NCBI RefSeq assembly: GCF_012516395.1
Contig: NZ_CP051206.1
Location: forward strand, 2,834,501-2,898,500
Direction: 5' to 3'
Origin: Dolichospermum flos-aquae CCAP 1403/13F
Lineage (GTDB): Bacteria > Cyanobacteriota > Cyanobacteriia > Cyanobacteriales > Nostocaceae
Length of the DNA: 64,000 nucleotides
In this document: one piece after another, positions 34,713 to 43,908 of the stretch
How positions within the stretch are numbered: the first letter of the stretch is position 1
How the letters are laid out: each line of letters begins with the position of its first letter
Program-made: the position numbers and the translations under genes
The notes under the pieces: model-generated
Databases searched by the model: none
What the model saw: only the letters and a program-made list of their open reading frames with translations
Told to the model about the DNA's origin: nothing

Positions 34713-36680
34713 TTATTTGCTGGCTTGTTCTGTTAGCTTGGTGAGTACGTCATTAGAACGTTCGACAAAGGATTTCATCCCATCTGCATCAAAGCCTTTT
34801 TGCGATATAAGTGCCAAATCGTAAACGTGCTGACACATCATATTAACTAATTGACTGGAGGGGGATTCACCGTCACCCTGAATAATACTACCTTGACTGA
34901 GATTAACCAAGTTTTGAATTAACGGGTGAGCAGTATTTACTAGTAAAATATGTTCTTCGGGAAATTCAGCGTTTTGTTGCTGCATCATAGCACTCATTTC
35001 TCGCATCCGCCGGAGAAATTCGGGTAATAACACCATTGCTGGTGGTGTTCCTTGAGGGTCGTCTGATTTCAAGGACTCGGTGCGGATGTTGAGTTTTGGC
35101 TTGTTGAGGGCTTTCTCAAATAGTTCTTTAATGACTTCTCCTTTGGTCTTGTTGGTGGTGGGGTCAACAATTTCGCTGGTTTTGTCATCGAGAAGAGTGT
35201 TATCGAGGTCAGAGTCTACCCGTGTAAATTTGACATCTCGATATTCTTGTTCTAGGAAGTTAATGAAGTGGGTATCAATGAAGGAGTCCATAAAGAGGAC
35301 TTCTAAACCTTGATTTTTGTGCAGTTCTATGTATGTGGATTGAGTAGCTGCATCGGTGCTGTAGAATACCTTGTTTTCGTGACGTTCTTTGTTCCGTTCT
35401 AGGTATTCTTTCAGGGTGGTGTAGGGGATGCTAGTCGCGTTTGCTGGGGTAACATCTTGCCACGCATCACCGTCGGTAGATTGAACTTCAACGGCTGCGG
35501 TGTCGGCTACAGGGGCTTCTAATTTGGCTGTGCTACGGAAGATGATGATGTCTTCAACTTGTTTTTTGAATTTATCATCGTTGAGAACGCCAAATTTCAC
35601 GAATGTTCCCAAGTCTTTCCAGGCTGTTACGTATTGTTCGCGGTTATCGCGGTATAATTCTTTGAGTCTATCGCCGACTTTTTTGGCGATATAATCTCCT
35701 ATTCTCTTAATAGTGCGATCGCCTTGTAATGCACTTCGAGAAACGTTCAAAGGTATATCAGTGCTATCAATCACGCCCCGCATGGGCATTAAAAACTGGG
35801 GAATAATTTCCTCACAGTTATCACTGACAAACACCTGATTGCAGAATAATTTAATTTGTCCTTTGGTAACATCTACATCAGGACGCATTTTCGGGAAATA
35901 CAAAATCCCGTTAATCACAAAGGGATAATCTGTGTTCAAATGTACCCACAGCAAGGGTTCTTCTTGGAAAGGATACAAATAGCGGTAAAACTCTAAATAA
36001 TCTTCCTCTTTAAGATTACTGGGAGATTCACGCCATGCAGCTTGTTGTTTATTTAAAACTTCCCCATCCATTTTAATGGGAACTGACATGAAATCGCAGT
36101 AAGTCTTGACAAGATTCCTAATTCGTGCTGGTTCGAGAAACTCCTCTTCTTCTCCTTCCAATGTGAGAATAATTGTAGTTCCACGAGTGGTGCGAGGAGA
36201 TTCATCTAAAACAAATTTAGGTGAACCATCACAAGTCCAACGCACAGCTTGTGCGCCTTCTTGATAGGAAAGAGTATCAATCTCTACTTGCTTCGCTACC
36301 ATGAAGGATGAGTAGAAACCTAAACCGAAATGACCGATAATAGGTTGATCTGCCTTACCTTCATACTTGTGAATAAATTCTTCAGCACTAGAGAAAGCAA
36401 CTTGGTTAATATATTTTTTGACTTCCTCTGCGGTCATACCAATGCCATTATCAGTAATGGAGAGGATTTTGTTGTCTTTATCAATGCTAATGGTAATTTC
36501 TGGTTCACCAATTTCCCCATTGTATTCCCCAGCGCGGGATACCATGTTTAACTTTTGGATAGCGTCTACCCCGTTGGATACCAGTTCCCGCAAGAAGATT
36601 TGATGGTCTGAGTAAAGAGACTTCTTGATAATCGGGAAAATATTATCGGTATGAATACTGATATTGCCTTGTTCTAACAT
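34713..36680 (-). CDS. htpG: Chaperone protein HtpG (Hsp90)
   Basis: The 655-residue protein has the GHKL ATPase N-domain: LRELVSNGVDAIQKL, ITDNGIGMTAEEV, GHFGLGFYSSFMVA. The middle domain follows with LPLNVSRSALQ-like (DIPLNVSRSALQGDRTIKRI), then the C-terminal dimerisation region. Hsp90 in cyanobacteria supports phycobilisome assembly and heat tolerance. It carries a short linker (about residues 395-410) instead of the long acidic eukaryotic one. There is no CIRCE element in the visible upstream region. It is transcribed toward rpmB. Confidence 0.96.
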   Translation of the reverse strand: MLEQGNISIHTDNIFPIIKKSLYSDHQIFLRELVSNGVDAIQKLNMVSRAGEYNGEIGEPEITISIDKDNKILSITDNGIGMTAEEVKKYINQVAFSSAEEFIHKYEGKADQPIIGHFGLGFYSSFMVAKQVEIDTLSYQEGAQAVRWTCDGSPKFVLDESPRTTRGTTIILTLEGEEEEFLEPARIRNLVKTYCDFMSVPIKMDGEVLNKQQAAWRESPSNLKEEDYLEFYRYLYPFQEEPLLWVHLNTDYPFVINGILYFPKMRPDVDVTKGQIKLFCNQVFVSDNCEEIIPQFLMPMRGVIDSTDIPLNVSRSALQGDRTIKRIGDYIAKKVGDRLKELYRDNREQYVTAWKDLGTFVKFGVLNDDKFKKQVEDIIIFRSTAKLEAPVADTAAVEVQSTDGDAWQDVTPANATSIPYTTLKEYLERNKERHENKVFYSTDAATQSTYIELHKNQGLEVLFMDSFIDTHFINFLEQEYRDVKFTRVDSDLDNTLLDDKTSEIVDPTTNKTKGEVIKELFEKALNKPKLNIRTESLKSDDPQGTPPAMVLLPEFLRRMREMSAMMQQQNAEFPEEHILLVNTAHPLIQNLVNLSQGSIIQGDGESPSSQLVNMMCQHVYDLALISQKGFDADGMKSFVERSNDVLTKLTEQASK

Positions 36681-37002
36681 AGTTATCCGTCGGTTTTACT
36701 TGCAGATATATTTTATGAAAATCAATTTTCGGTGATTTTATCTTTTTTGGGGTAAGGAATACCTCTTAATTATGATTCGGATTACACTACCATCATGCTA
36801 GACTGGGGACTAAAGACTAAAGACAGTGGTAAAGCCCAACTGCGTAATATAGTGAATTTTAGCATTAATGTGAGGGTGTTAGCAGTATTACCAGATTTGT
36901 GGAATAAGAATTATCTATTACATACTCCTATTGATTTTAGATAGATAAAATTGATATAACTGACATAACATAAAAACTGTCAATATATAAGGAGCATAAA
37001 CA
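36681..37002. other. Intergenic region between htpG and the ATPase gene
   Basis: These 322 AT-rich bp hold no gene. An AAGGAG ribosome-binding site at about 36989-36994 precedes the ATPase start at 37003. Confidence 0.5.
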
Positions 37003-38301
37003 ATGGCAAGTGATCGGATTGAGGCGTTTCAAAAAGCATTTCGTAATCTGCAATTGCAACCTTTGGTAACAACAGAAGAAACCGCAGATTTTCGAGTTCC
37101 TTATGGTGATGATTTCATTGCAGAATTAGAACAGAGAGTTTTGGATGGTAATGATTATACCAATCAATTAATTTTTGCAGGACATCGCGGTTGTGGTAAG
37201 TCTACATTGTTGGCAGAATTTGCCAGAGAATTTGACGATAATTATCTGACAATCTTCTTTTCTATATCTGATTTAATTGAAGCTACAGCCATCAATCACA
37301 TTAATATTCTTTTTGCTATTGCTGTCCAAATTATGGATAAAGCGGAGGAGCAAAAAATTGAGATTGATGCTAACAAAAAACAAAGATTTTTTAATTGGTT
37401 TCAAGAACGGACAGAAATTGAAGAAAGTAAAATTGGGGCTGAATTAGAAGCAGGTTTTGATTTTTGGAGTTTTCTGAAAAGTAAGTTAAAGGCTGAAGCA
37501 AGTATCCGCGAAGTTATAGAAACTAAATTTAAACGTGATTTTCGAGATTTAATAGATACTCTCAATCTGATTGCGACAGAAGTTTCTTTAGCTTGTAAAA
37601 AAGAGATTGTGGTAATTATTGATGATTTAGATAAACTAGATTTAGCAGCTATTGAAAGTATATTTCTCAAAAATATTAAAGCACTATTACAACCTAATTT
37701 CTTTGTTATTTATACAATTCCTATTGCCACAATTCGTGATGGTGTTTTAAAAAGACATATCGAAGATGAAACGAGTAATCCGATTTTTGTGATGCCAGTT
37801 TTAAAAGTTTATCCTAAAGGTGAAAGTCATAAAGACGAAGGTCAACCTGTGACTGCAACGGTAGCAAAATTACAGGAGATTTTGCGTAAACGCATTGATC
37901 ATACTTTATTAGCAGATGATATTTTGCTGGAGATTGCTTTATCTAGTGGTGGTGTCATTCGGGAATTGGTTCGCATTGCTCAAAAATGTTGTAGTTTAGT
38001 ATTAGTAGAGTTAAGAAAAAAAGCCAGAAAGCTAGAACCGATTGATGATGTGCAAATTGATGCGACAATTTTGCAGCAAGCACTTGATATTTTGCGAAAT
38101 GATATGACAATTACTTTGAGCAAAACTGACCGGGAGATTTTACAACAAACATATACGAATTATCGCCCTGATGATCCTAAACAGCAAGAATTTCTTGATT
38201 TGCTCCACAATGTTTATGTGATTGAATATAAAAATGCTGAAAGTTGGTATGATCTTCATCCTCTTGTAATTCAACAGTTAAAGTTAGAAAAGTTAATTTA
38301 A
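37003..38301 (+). CDS. P-loop ATPase (AAA/STAND-like), partner of the TPR protein
   Basis: The 432-residue protein has a Walker A motif GHRGCGKSTLL at about residues 60-70 and a Walker B motif VVIIDDLDKLD at about 204-214. ALLQPNFFVIYTIPIAT and SSGGVIRELVRIAQ follow, as in AAA+/STAND-type ATPases. The C-terminus is a helical/winged region. Its stop shares a base with the ATG of the TPR gene (TAATG), so the two are coupled. Together they look like a split sensor: ATPase switch plus TPR ligand-binding part. The specific family and role are not recognised; immunity or stress signalling is inference. Confidence 0.75.
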   Translation: MASDRIEAFQKAFRNLQLQPLVTTEETADFRVPYGDDFIAELEQRVLDGNDYTNQLIFAGHRGCGKSTLLAEFAREFDDNYLTIFFSISDLIEATAINHINILFAIAVQIMDKAEEQKIEIDANKKQRFFNWFQERTEIEESKIGAELEAGFDFWSFLKSKLKAEASIREVIETKFKRDFRDLIDTLNLIATEVSLACKKEIVVIIDDLDKLDLAAIESIFLKNIKALLQPNFFVIYTIPIATIRDGVLKRHIEDETSNPIFVMPVLKVYPKGESHKDEGQPVTATVAKLQEILRKRIDHTLLADDILLEIALSSGGVIRELVRIAQKCCSLVLVELRKKARKLEPIDDVQIDATILQQALDILRNDMTITLSKTDREILQQTYTNYRPDDPKQQEFLDLLHNVYVIEYKNAESWYDLHPLVIQQLKLEKLI

Positions 38302-40292
38302 TGAACACCTTAACCAATGAATCCATTATCAACGCAAATGAACAGACTTATATGAGTTTGTTAGTTTCAATTGAAGCTGGCATTGGGATGTTACAGATTT
38401 TCATTGCTGTGTGTGATGCAGATCGTCAGCGTGAAAATATTATAGCTAATTATGAAAAGGAATTAGCATATACTGACAATATTTATCGAGTTTATCTTGA
38501 TAGTCAAGAACCTAGTTTAAAGCAAGCCATTACACAACAAGTTACATTAAAAGAAAATGCCATAGCCACAGTATTAGGTGCAGAAAAATTAGGATCATTC
38601 AATCAAGATGAATTGTTGAAAAAGTTTTTTGGTTATTTGCAATGGACGCGAGAAGCATTGCGAGAACTAAAAATGCCGATTATTTTATGGATACCATCAC
38701 GCATTTATGCTCAAATTGCCAAGCAAGCACCTGATTTCTGGAGTTGGCGTAATGGTGTATTTCATTTTCAGCCTGAACTGTCTTTAGTTACAAATGAGTT
38801 ATTAATCAATCGCAATTCTGAGGTAATTCTAGATAATCAAGCAAGTTCGATTTTTTCACCAGAACAATTAGAAGCATCTTTAGCAGAAGCGATTAACCAA
38901 TGGGGAGAAAATAGTAGCAAACTAGAAACTCTCTATAGTCAGTTAGGTAATTTATATTCTAAACGAGTGCAATCAGGAAAATCAGCAGATAGAGAAAGGG
39001 AATTAGCACTAGCAGAACAATATTTTAATAGAGCAATAGTTTTACAAACTCAATTTCAACAACAAGATGCTCTTGCAAATAGTCTGAATAATTTGGCATT
39101 ATTGTATTATTCTCAAGGACGTTACAATGATGCTGAACCTCTTTATTTGCAATCTTTAGATATCAGAAAACGCCAATTAGGTGATGATCATCCCGATGTT
39201 GCTTCCAGTTTGAATAATTTGGCATTATTGTATTATTCTCAAGGACGTTACAATGATGCTGAACCTCTTTATTTGCAATCTTTAGATATCAGAAAACGCC
39301 AATTAGGTGATGATCATCCCGATGTTGCTTCCAGTTTGAATAATTTGGCATTATTGTATTATTCTCAAGGACGTTACAATGATGCTGAACCTCTTTATTT
39401 GCAATCTTTAGATATCAGAAAACGCCAATTAGGTGATGATCATCCCGATGTTGCTTCCAGTTTGAATAATTTGGCATTATTGTATTATTCTCAAGGACGT
39501 TACAATGATGCTGAACCTCTTTATTTGCAATCTTTAGATATCAGAAAACGCCAATTAGGTGATGATCATCCCGATGTTGCTTCCAGTTTGAATAATTTGG
39601 CATTATTGTATTATTCTCAAGGACGTTACAATGATGCTGAACCTCTTTATTTGCAATCTTTAGATATCAGAAAACGCCAATTAGGTGATGATCATCCCGA
39701 TGTTGCTTCCAGTTTGAATAATTTGGCATTATTGTATTATTCTCAAGGACGTTACAATGATGCTGAACCTCTTTATTTGCAATCTTTAGATATTTGGAAA
39801 CGCCAATTAGGTGATGATCATCCCTCTGTTGCTACCAGTTTGAATAATTTGGCAGGATTGTATGAATCTCAAGGACGTTACAATGATGCTGAACCTCTTT
39901 ATTTGCAATCTTTAGATATCAGAAAACGCCAATTAGGTGATGATCATCCCGATGTTGCTTCCAGTTTGAATAATTTGGCAGGATTGTATGAATCTCAAGG
40001 ACGTTACAATGATGCTGAACCTCTTTATTTGCAATCTTTAGATATTTGGAAACGCCAATTAGGTGATGATCATCCCTCTGTAGCTACCAGTTTGAATAAT
40101 TTGGCATTATTGTATGAATCTCAAGGTAAATATTCAGAAGCTGAAAATTTAGCTAAACAAGCAAACTTTCCCGCATTTAATACAGAAACAGCGTTAACCT
40201 TACTAGAAAAAATAGAAAATAATCCTGAACTATTGTTATCTATTCGAGAGTCTTTGCAACAGCAAACAGACGCATCTGATGACAATACATAA
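38301..40292 (+). CDS. TPR repeat protein with nearly identical 42-residue repeats
   Basis: The 663-residue protein has an N-terminal domain of about 250 residues without TPRs (INANEQTYMSLLVSIEAG..., MPIILWIPSRIYAQIA, APDFWSWRNGVFHF). Eight full kinesin-light-chain-type TPR units and one partial unit follow (SLNNLALLYYSQGRYNDAEP, then LYLQSLDIRKRQLGDDHP). The first five units are almost identical at DNA level, so the array has expanded recently. The C-terminal 50 residues are unique. The N-terminal domain resembles those found upstream of TPR arrays in cyanobacterial signalling proteins. It is translationally coupled to the ATPase gene; the ligand is unknown. Confidence 0.85.
   Translation: MNTLTNESIINANEQTYMSLLVSIEAGIGMLQIFIAVCDADRQRENIIANYEKELAYTDNIYRVYLDSQEPSLKQAITQQVTLKENAIATVLGAEKLGSFNQDELLKKFFGYLQWTREALRELKMPIILWIPSRIYAQIAKQAPDFWSWRNGVFHFQPELSLVTNELLINRNSEVILDNQASSIFSPEQLEASLAEAINQWGENSSKLETLYSQLGNLYSKRVQSGKSADRERELALAEQYFNRAIVLQTQFQQQDALANSLNNLALLYYSQGRYNDAEPLYLQSLDIRKRQLGDDHPDVASSLNNLALLYYSQGRYNDAEPLYLQSLDIRKRQLGDDHPDVASSLNNLALLYYSQGRYNDAEPLYLQSLDIRKRQLGDDHPDVASSLNNLALLYYSQGRYNDAEPLYLQSLDIRKRQLGDDHPDVASSLNNLALLYYSQGRYNDAEPLYLQSLDIRKRQLGDDHPDVASSLNNLALLYYSQGRYNDAEPLYLQSLDIWKRQLGDDHPSVATSLNNLAGLYESQGRYNDAEPLYLQSLDIRKRQLGDDHPDVASSLNNLAGLYESQGRYNDAEPLYLQSLDIWKRQLGDDHPSVATSLNNLALLYESQGKYSEAENLAKQANFPAFNTETALTLLEKIENNPELLLSIRESLQQQTDASDDNT
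39081..40140 (+). repeat. 126-bp tandem coding repeats (TPR array)
   Basis: Units start at 39081, 39207, 39333, 39459, 39585, 39711, 39837, 39963 and 40089, exactly 126 bp apart. The first five are almost identical; the later ones alternate between two variants (R-K-R/D-V-A-S and W-K-R/S-V-A-T). Confidence 0.95.
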
Positions 40293-40433
40293 AAACAGGT
40301 TTACGATGCAATCATAAAATTGTCTGAATCAGGATATCCAGGATTATAGGATGTACAGGATTATAAGTGTCAAAATACTTGATAAATTATTAAAATCCTG
40401 AATAAGCTTATGCTTGAGTTAAATAAATATAGA
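40293..40433. other. Intergenic region before the 165-bp repeats
   Basis: It contains a short CAGGATAT/CCAGGATTATAGGATGTACA filler motif and nothing coding. Confidence 0.4.
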
Positions 40434-40920
40434 CGAAATAACCCTTTGCTCCTTTGCGACTTTGCGCGAAAAAAACCATCAACCAATACACCAAAACAAT
40501 AAAACATTAACTCCCGAAAAAAGGTAATAAACCTATTGACATCTCATTTAAAATATGTTATCCTGAACTTGATAAGGAAGAACTATCTCGCAAATAAACG
40601 AAATAACCCTTTGCTCCTTTGCGACTTTGCGCGAAAAAAATCATCAACCAATACACCAAAACAATAAAACATTAACTCCCGAAAAAAGATAATAAACCTA
40701 TTGACATCTCATTTAAAATATGTTATTCTGAACTTGATAAGGAAGAACTATCTCGCAAATAAACGAAATAACCCTTTGCTCCTTTGCGACTTTGCGCGAA
40801 AAAAAATCATCAACCAATACACCAAAACAATAAAACATTAACTCCCGAAAAAAGATAATAAACCTATTGACATCTCATTTAAAATATGTTATTCTGAACT
40901 TGATAAGGAAGAACCATCTT
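40434..40920. repeat. Three tandem 165-bp repeats, each with a promoter-like motif
   Basis: Units start at 40434, 40599 and 40764 and differ at only a few bases. Each contains TTTGCGACTTTGCGCGAAAA and, near its end, TTGACA, 17 bp, then TATCCT (unit 1) or TATTCT (units 2 and 3) on the plus strand. That fits a vegetative promoter. No gene follows on that strand before the convergent gene ending at 40955. The array could direct short RNAs or simply be a dispersed repeat that has duplicated. Confidence 0.85.
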
Positions 40921-40954
40921 AAATAATTTTTAAAATGAAGTAGTATAAAAATCA

Positions 40955-41569
40955 TTAAGATTCCAAAATTTCCACTAAAATTCGTAATAAATCCTCCAAG
41001 TCAGCCGGAACACGATATAAATCAAGGTCTTGAGTTACTGTACGAGACAGACGATCAAATTGCCCAAACTGCCAAATATTGCCTGTAGAAACTGCACCGT
41101 GTAAAATATTCTTGTCTGATTCAATCCATTGATCAAGAGCAATTAGTTCAATTGCTAATTGCAAAAAACCTTTTTCTAAGTCTTCATTTTTAGCTTCAAC
41201 AACTAGAAAAACTTGGCAATTTTGCATTAAATAATCTAAAGAACCTTTTAATTGATTATTAACAACAATCGGATATTCAATATTAAGCGTAGCTTGAGTA
41301 TAGTGCAGTACGTCCGTTAAAACTGGAGCAATAAGAAATTCCCTTCTGGCCATTTCACTAGTCAAACTAAGACGAGGTAAAACTTCTTCAATACGTGCTT
41401 TTAGATCAGTTAAACGATCAAAAGTATGAGTAGATTGAGGTAATTTTAAAGAGCGACGTTGAAGAGAAACATTAAAATAAGCTAAAATATCTTGTGGAGC
41501 AAAGTTAAGTTTAAAATAATCAGCAAAAGTATAAGACTGTTCTGGATTAATGATGTTTGTTTTTGGCAT
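40955..41569 (-). CDS. PD-(D/E)XK-like hypothetical protein
   Basis: The 204-residue protein has an Asp in KGSLDYLM and E-A-K in FLVVEAKNEDLEKG, then GFLQLAIELIAL. This is the core of a PD-(D/E)XK fold similar to the N-terminal domain of type I restriction R subunits. The first third (ADYFKLNFAPQDILAYFNVSL) and PRLSLTSEMARREFLIAPVL are common to a cyanobacterial family of stand-alone proteins. No methyltransferase is adjacent, so restriction is not implied. The true function is unknown. It ends just beyond the 165-bp repeat array. Confidence 0.65.
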   Translation of the reverse strand: MPKTNIINPEQSYTFADYFKLNFAPQDILAYFNVSLQRRSLKLPQSTHTFDRLTDLKARIEEVLPRLSLTSEMARREFLIAPVLTDVLHYTQATLNIEYPIVVNNQLKGSLDYLMQNCQVFLVVEAKNEDLEKGFLQLAIELIALDQWIESDKNILHGAVSTGNIWQFGQFDRLSRTVTQDLDLYRVPADLEDLLRILVEILES

Positions 41570-41720
41570 TTTATTTTTAGTACCTGTTTATTGTATAGTA
41601 ATTTAAGGATTGTTTTTATTTGTAGTCTTACTTAATTATAGTTTTTATTTTATGATTTAATACCTGTTATTGTAAACTTAATCAACAAAATCTATCTTCA
41701 GAATCTAAATAGAACCAATT

Positions 41721-42632
41721 GTGACCCGCTTTATCCATGACCAATTCGCCAAAGACTATTTAGAAGAACTACTAAAACCCTTTGGACAAGTTGAAGCACC
41801 CAGCCATTTAGCTGGAGAAATCAGGGAAATAGATGTATTATTTTCCCCCGTCAGCACACAAACCGCCGACATCGAAATATTAGGATTGTTAGGTAAACTA
41901 GCAGCTACACCTGCTATCTTTGAACCCTTTCGCAATCCAGCAAGCAAAGAAGAAATCTGTGATTGTTTGTTAAAATCATTAGAAGTGAGAGGTGCATTAC
42001 AACGAGAAGCAAAACGGAATAAAAACCCGATAGCTACCATAGAAACACCTAGACTATGGGTTCTGACACCAACAGCATCACAAACCCTATTATCGGGCTT
42101 TAGAGCCATAGAAAACCCCAATTGGCCAGCAGGAATCTACTTTTTAGCAGATTACTTGAATACAGCCATTGTCGCCATTCATCAATTACCACGTACACCC
42201 GAAACCCTATGGTTAAGACTATTAGGACGGGAAACAGTACAAAAAAGAGCAATTGATGAATTAGAAACATTACCAACTAATTACCCATTCCAACAAGCAA
42301 CGTTAGAATTGCTTTACAACCTCCAACAGACTTTACAGATCAATAAAAGTTCAGAACCAGAAGATAAGGAGTTAATTATGCGGTTAGCACCATTTTATCA
42401 ACGAGATAAAGAACAAGCTAGACTAGAAGGAGAACAAAAAGGAGAAGAACGTCTAGTTTTACGGCTAATAAATCGCCGATTTGGTGAAATTAAATTATCA
42501 TTAATCGAGCAAGTTCAATCATTGTCTATAGAACAACTGGAAAATTTAGCAGATGCTTTGTTAGATTTTTCACAGGTTGCTGATTTAGAAACTTGGTTAA
42601 AGCAACAGAAACTACAAGAAACAGATAGCTGA
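41721..42632 (+). CDS. Rpn/DUF4351-type protein
   Basis: The 303-residue protein begins MTRFIHDQFAKDYLEELLKPFG, the usual opening of a large cyanobacterial family with an N-terminal nuclease-like domain (EIDVLFSP with conserved Asp). Its C-terminus carries a DUF4351-like segment (GEERLVLRLINRRFGEIKLSLIEQVQSL, then LENLADALLDFSQVADLETWL). The tail recalls that of the protein at 21781. These families are multi-copy and poorly understood. It starts at GTG. There are no clear partners nearby. Confidence 0.7.
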   Translation: MTRFIHDQFAKDYLEELLKPFGQVEAPSHLAGEIREIDVLFSPVSTQTADIEILGLLGKLAATPAIFEPFRNPASKEEICDCLLKSLEVRGALQREAKRNKNPIATIETPRLWVLTPTASQTLLSGFRAIENPNWPAGIYFLADYLNTAIVAIHQLPRTPETLWLRLLGRETVQKRAIDELETLPTNYPFQQATLELLYNLQQTLQINKSSEPEDKELIMRLAPFYQRDKEQARLEGEQKGEERLVLRLINRRFGEIKLSLIEQVQSLSIEQLENLADALLDFSQVADLETWLKQQKLQETDS

Positions 42633-42850
42633 TGACTTAATGTTAGCAATGCTAAAAAGATTAAATTGCAATTTTAAATTATTGTCATTTATTCTTTAAG
42701 CATTGCATAAAAAACAAAAAGATTAGATATCAATACATAAGCATTGTTTAGCAATCCAAATCTACTCAAATAAAAAATCTAAATAACGTATTGCTATAAA
42801 TACACATTGTATAGTAAACTGATACAAATATTTTCAACAACAAAGTTATC

Positions 42851-43213
42851 ATGCCAGCCCCAGATACTAGTCGCCGCATCACCCCTAGCAACCTCCAGCA
42901 AGATATAGATTCTTACAACGGACTCAAAGCCGTCTCTGGTTATACCACTGCTCGTGTAGCAGCCACACCGGAAGCATTACAAAAAGCTTATGCAGAAATG
43001 GTGACAAGACAACAAGAAGAAACCGAAAAACAAGCATTATTTAAAGCCTCCGCAGACGCAGCCAAACAAGCAGAATGGGAGTTCCATAATGCTGTTTTAG
43101 CCATGAAAGAAGCAGTAAAAGGTCAATTTGGTTCAGATAGTGATGCAGCTCAAGCAGTAGGTTTCAAGAAGAAATCAGAACGTAAACGTCCCACCAAAAA
43201 GAAAACCGAGTAA
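42851..43213 (+). CDS. Conserved hypothetical protein with basic tail
   Basis: The function is not recognised. The 120-residue protein is predicted helical in the middle (MVTRQQEETEKQALFKASAD) and ends in a Lys/Arg-rich tail (KKKSERKRPTKKKTE), which suggests nucleic-acid contact. It has no Cys and no TM segment. It is convergent with the methyltransferase gene 35 bp away. Confidence 0.7.
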   Translation: MPAPDTSRRITPSNLQQDIDSYNGLKAVSGYTTARVAATPEALQKAYAEMVTRQQEETEKQALFKASADAAKQAEWEFHNAVLAMKEAVKGQFGSDSDAAQAVGFKKKSERKRPTKKKTE

Positions 43214-43248
43214 GATATTCTCATGATCTGAAAACCCATATTCTGCAC

Positions 43249-43878
43249 TTATATTTTTTCTAAGATCAAAAAGTAGTGATATGGGAAAGTAGGATCAACA
43301 TATTCTTCCCTCACTATCAAACCAGCTTTAGCAACAGATTCCAAAAACCGCTTTTTGGGATATCCTTTCAATCCCAATTCCCAATAATGTTCATCACAAA
43401 GTGGTGTTGTACTCCAAAATTGGGGAATTTCCCAGAGTAAATGTCTGGCTTTAAGCAAAAAAGAAGTTTTGATTTGCAATGACAGATATTCAGTAGCATT
43501 GGGAATCGAAATCACCAAATATTTCTTAGTAACTGCGGCGAGTTTTTGCAATGCTAATTCAGATTTTTCATAAGGAAAATGTTCTAATACTTGAAATAGA
43601 ACAATTGCATCAAACTTATCTTTTGGTAGTGTAAAATCCGCTGTCAAATCCAACATTATATCTGGTTTGAGACTAGGATCAATATCCGCAGTAGTTACGT
43701 TATAGTTATTTTGTCGGAGTATTTCTGTAAGCAAAGAATTAAAAATACCAATTTCTAGAACATTTTTAACTTGACTACCCAAGGAAAACAATAACCGCGA
43801 CTGATGATGATAACTAATAAATCTTTCCTTGGAAAGATATTGGGAACTTGTAATCCCTAAAGAAGAAATCAATTCCAT
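43249..43878 (-). CDS. Class I SAM-dependent methyltransferase
   Basis: The 209-residue protein has the motif I strand VLEIGIFNSLL, motif II TTADIDPS, and DAIVLFQVLEHFPYEKS for motif IV/V, as in the UbiE/COQ5-like Methyltransf_11/23 group. Motif I lacks the usual G-x-G pair (GIFNSL), so cofactor binding may be altered. The substrate is unknown. It follows clpB on the same strand by 30 bp and may be co-transcribed with it. Confidence 0.75.
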   Translation of the reverse strand: MELISSLGITSSQYLSKERFISYHHQSRLLFSLGSQVKNVLEIGIFNSLLTEILRQNNYNVTTADIDPSLKPDIMLDLTADFTLPKDKFDAIVLFQVLEHFPYEKSELALQKLAAVTKKYLVISIPNATEYLSLQIKTSFLLKARHLLWEIPQFWSTTPLCDEHYWELGLKGYPKKRFLESVAKAGLIVREEYVDPTFPYHYFLILEKI

Positions 43879-43908
43879 AGAAAGCCCCCTATTTACTAAT
43901 GAAAATGC

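Noticed and set aside
39081-40140. Regular direct repeats that could be taken for a CRISPR array
   Set aside because: The 126-bp units are contiguous, have no spacers, and encode an uninterrupted TPR protein.
40434-40920. Tandem repeats as a possible second CRISPR array
   Set aside because: Units are 165 bp with no unique spacers and no palindromic repeat core.
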